Positions 29,827-31,913 of a DNA stretch of 31,913 bases are shown here, in pieces. This DNA is from Mnemiopsis leidyi (Eukaryota; Ctenophora; Tentaculata; Lobata; Bolinopsidae), in NCBI GenBank assembly GCA_000226015.1, contig JH155076.1:12706-44618 (forward strand), in the 5' to 3' direction. A program made the position numbers and the translations under genes. The notes under the pieces are model-generated. The model made no database searches and was not told the origin of the DNA. It worked only from the letters and a program-made list of their open reading frames with translations. Position 1 is the first letter of the stretch. Every line of letters starts with the position of its first letter.

Positions 29827-29937
29827 GAGACGAAGCTGGCGGTGCTCTTCATTGATAAAGGACTTAAACAAAAGCAGCTTGTAAAGTTTTGGCGAAGCCA
29901 AACAAAGAGAAGGAAGTACAGGGCCCAGTAACTCGTC
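29827..29937 (-). other. Candidate exon beside the 27-bp array, unassigned
   Basis: 37 codons in phase 0 on both sides (DELLGPVLPSLCLASPKL, then YKLLLFKSFINEEHRQLRL). They lie between acceptor CCCCACTTCACAG and donor GTAAAATG; the donor is the first base of the minisatellite. It could be a UNC13 5' exon, since the phase suits the microexon, or part of an ATG-led frame starting at 29991 (MEDQGMFRTTTF). No family was recognised. Confidence 0.3.
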
Positions 29938-29991
29938 CTGTGAAGTGGGGAAATGGAAAGTTGTAGTTCTAAACATTCCCTGATCTTCCAT

Positions 29992-31730
29992 TAATAGAGC
30001 AAATTTAATCGATGTAAGTAACTTCAGAAGCGTGATCTTAAAACTGCATACGAAAGCCTATCAGTGTTTTTGCTAAGAGTGAATTTAAACGAGGGATAAC
30101 ACAGCCAGCTTAATGAAAAGAATGTCGTGAAACCAACGAAATATTTTTGGCAGTACATTAATCAAAGAGCGTGGATGTCGACTTGAGCTGAGTTCAGATG
30201 AGATGAAAGATTCAAAGATATGTTATGCATTTTAATCTCGTACATATAGCATCGAAAAACAAGGGTCTACAAGCATGAATTCATGATATTACAATCCTGA
30301 TATATCAGAACAAAATATTTGTGTGAGAGTTGATCAGATAAGAGTAAGTCGAAGTCAAAACTATTTAATTTCAGGCACAATGCTCACTGCTCAAAAGTTT
30401 ACATTTGCAACGTATAGAGAGCCAGCTCAATCTTTATGTCAATGAGACGTGGAAAAAAGAGTTTGTGCCTAATAAGTCATATAAAAAACATAATTAATTA
30501 GAGGCCGTCACTTAAACAGCTCCCTGTTCTCCTTTTGTTATTTCTTCCCAGCATGAGGTCAATTCACTTGGCTGTGTAAAGGCTGCTTGATAAAACACAA
30601 TTACCATTATTGCTCACTCGATATTTTAACTAAGATCATAGTGGTATTTATCTCTATTCTTTAGACCTGGTAAAGAATAGTAACGTTGGATATTAACATC
30701 CGGATGATTTAACGCTATTTGAAATACAGAGAAAGTTTGTTTGTCGTTGAGTTGTTTTATCAGTCCAATAGTTTGTTTACCAAGACATAGTTAATGCAAA
30801 CAGCAAAGCCCAATTTGGATTGAAGAATGCATGCATATATGCTGTGTGTGCATACATAATAAATTCAAATGCACGCACGGTCCGGCGCGCGCAAGTTACT
30901 GTTAGTGTGCCCAGTTACCAATATGCTGTTGGAGCGACAAAAAGTCTTTCGCGCGTTACATAAACGCACACAAAAAGCTGCCTCCAGGGGTAAGTGATTT
31001 GTTTTGAAGCATGATGACACACAGTAGCTAAGTATGAGTTATCATGAATGGATTTTCTGATGAAGAGGACAATCAATGTACCGTCTCCTCGCCTACAACA
31101 AACAGCCAGCTAATACTCTTATCTCTTATAGTATCAACAGTAAACACTGTCTAGTCGATGAAATAGTATTCACATCTTCATATGCAAATTACAATGCGTA
31201 TAGATTGCGGTGAATGTCTACCTAGCGTAGAAGATACTGTTTGGATGAGAAATAGTTTGTATGTGATGTTGACTTAAGCAGATTGCTGTAGCAGTGGAAA
31301 GTGGTAAAAATAGCTGCTGGGTTGAGGATAACGAAATTGGACAGGTGAAATCGTTACATTAGAGTGCTCGATGGTTCATCAAAATGAAAGAGGTGCCTGT
31401 CGAGTTTCGGTAACGGAGCATTTCTTCAAACCATCGAGATTAGGAAATAGTCCTTATATGAAACGATTAACTGTGGGGCATCATTTTAGTTCACACTGAC
31501 ATGATATCAAATTTCCTGCCAGAAAATAGAAATTCCCAAATGATAACACAATAAAAAACATCGATTAGAAAAAAGGAGAGAATTGAACTTGCACTATATT
31601 TAAATTGGCACTATAATAATTAGCACTATAATAATTAGCACGCTATATGACTCTTGATCGAGCCGAGTATGAAGGAGAGGATTTCTGTAAACGAGTGTGT
31701 GTGTCCATGAGAAACGTTCTCTCAGCCAAC
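29992..31730. other. No recognisable gene; UNC13 upstream region
   Basis: AT-rich sequence with a small GC-rich patch at 30870-30970 (GGTCCGGCGCGCGCAAG and TTTCGCGCG), which could be a promoter area. No exon was supported on either strand. Confidence 0.4.
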
Positions 31731-31913
31731 CTTTATAGTAACCATAGGTGTAATGTAACAGATAAAACCTTTATAGTAACAATAGGTGTAATGTAACAGA
31801 TAAAACCTTTATAGTAACAATAGGTGTAATGTAACAGATAAAACCTTTATAGTAACAATAGGTGTAATGTAACAGATAAAACCTTTATAGTAACAATAGG
31901 TGTAATGTAACAG
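31731..31913. repeat. 38-bp tandem repeat running off the right edge
   Basis: CTTTATAGTAACAATAGGTG starts at 31731 (one base different), 31769, 31807, 31845 and 31883. That is 4.8 copies with period 38 and near-perfect identity. The array continues past the end of the window. Confidence 0.95.

Noticed and set aside
29467..29991. Repeat protein KCYIYILFV-n or MLHLHIVCK-n
   Set aside because: Open only because the satellite period is a multiple of three; both frames are open at once.

Overview
The window is nuclear DNA from an animal. It is AT-rich, with introns mostly of about 60-900 bp and GT-AG splice sites. It carries single-gene versions of SCAMP, NFU1 and UNC13, and a divergent intronless rhodopsin-family receptor. 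This suits an early-branching or small-genome metazoan (cnidarian- or placozoan-like), but the species cannot be fixed from the sequence alone.

Layout. Positions 1-5200 hold no recognised gene, only two unassigned exon-like segments at the left edge (1-108 plus, 571-777 minus), a pyrimidine tract, a diverged duplication and a 113-bp tandem repeat. A complete SCAMP gene lies on the minus strand at 12563-5213. It has nine coding exon positions and codes for about 350 aa; the seventh position exists as two tandem alternative exons. A complete one-exon NFU1 (13637-12897, minus) sits 333 bp upstream of SCAMP in the same orientation. Positions 14625-16005 are a GC-rich fold-back/MITE-like element. 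A nearly complete UNC13 (Munc13) gene runs on the minus strand from 28838 to 17553. I resolve 21 coding exons and about 1454 aa: a CaM-like helix, C1, C2B, MUN and C2C. The extreme 5' end is unresolved, and one C2C exon edge falls in a 14-N gap. A complete 322-aa GPCR (18754-19722, plus) is nested antisense in the UNC13 intron between the MUN exon and the C2C exon. Positions 28839-31913 are UNC13 upstream sequence with two minisatellites and one candidate exon.

Functional links. UNC13 primes synaptic or secretory vesicles and SCAMP is a tetraspanning protein of recycling vesicles, so two membrane-traffic genes share the window. NFU1 is an unrelated mitochondrial Fe-S housekeeping protein. Nothing shows that they are co-regulated.

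Most unusual points: (1) the 102/102-bp mutually exclusive exon pair in the SCAMP membrane core, separated by only 56 nt; (2) minisatellites whose repeat unit copies a real splice junction (32-bp units carrying the SCAMP exon 5 donor, 69-bp units carrying a UNC13 acceptor and the first 26 exon bases); (3) the nested GPCR, which lacks the DRY and NPxxY signatures; (4) the GC-rich nested fold-back element.
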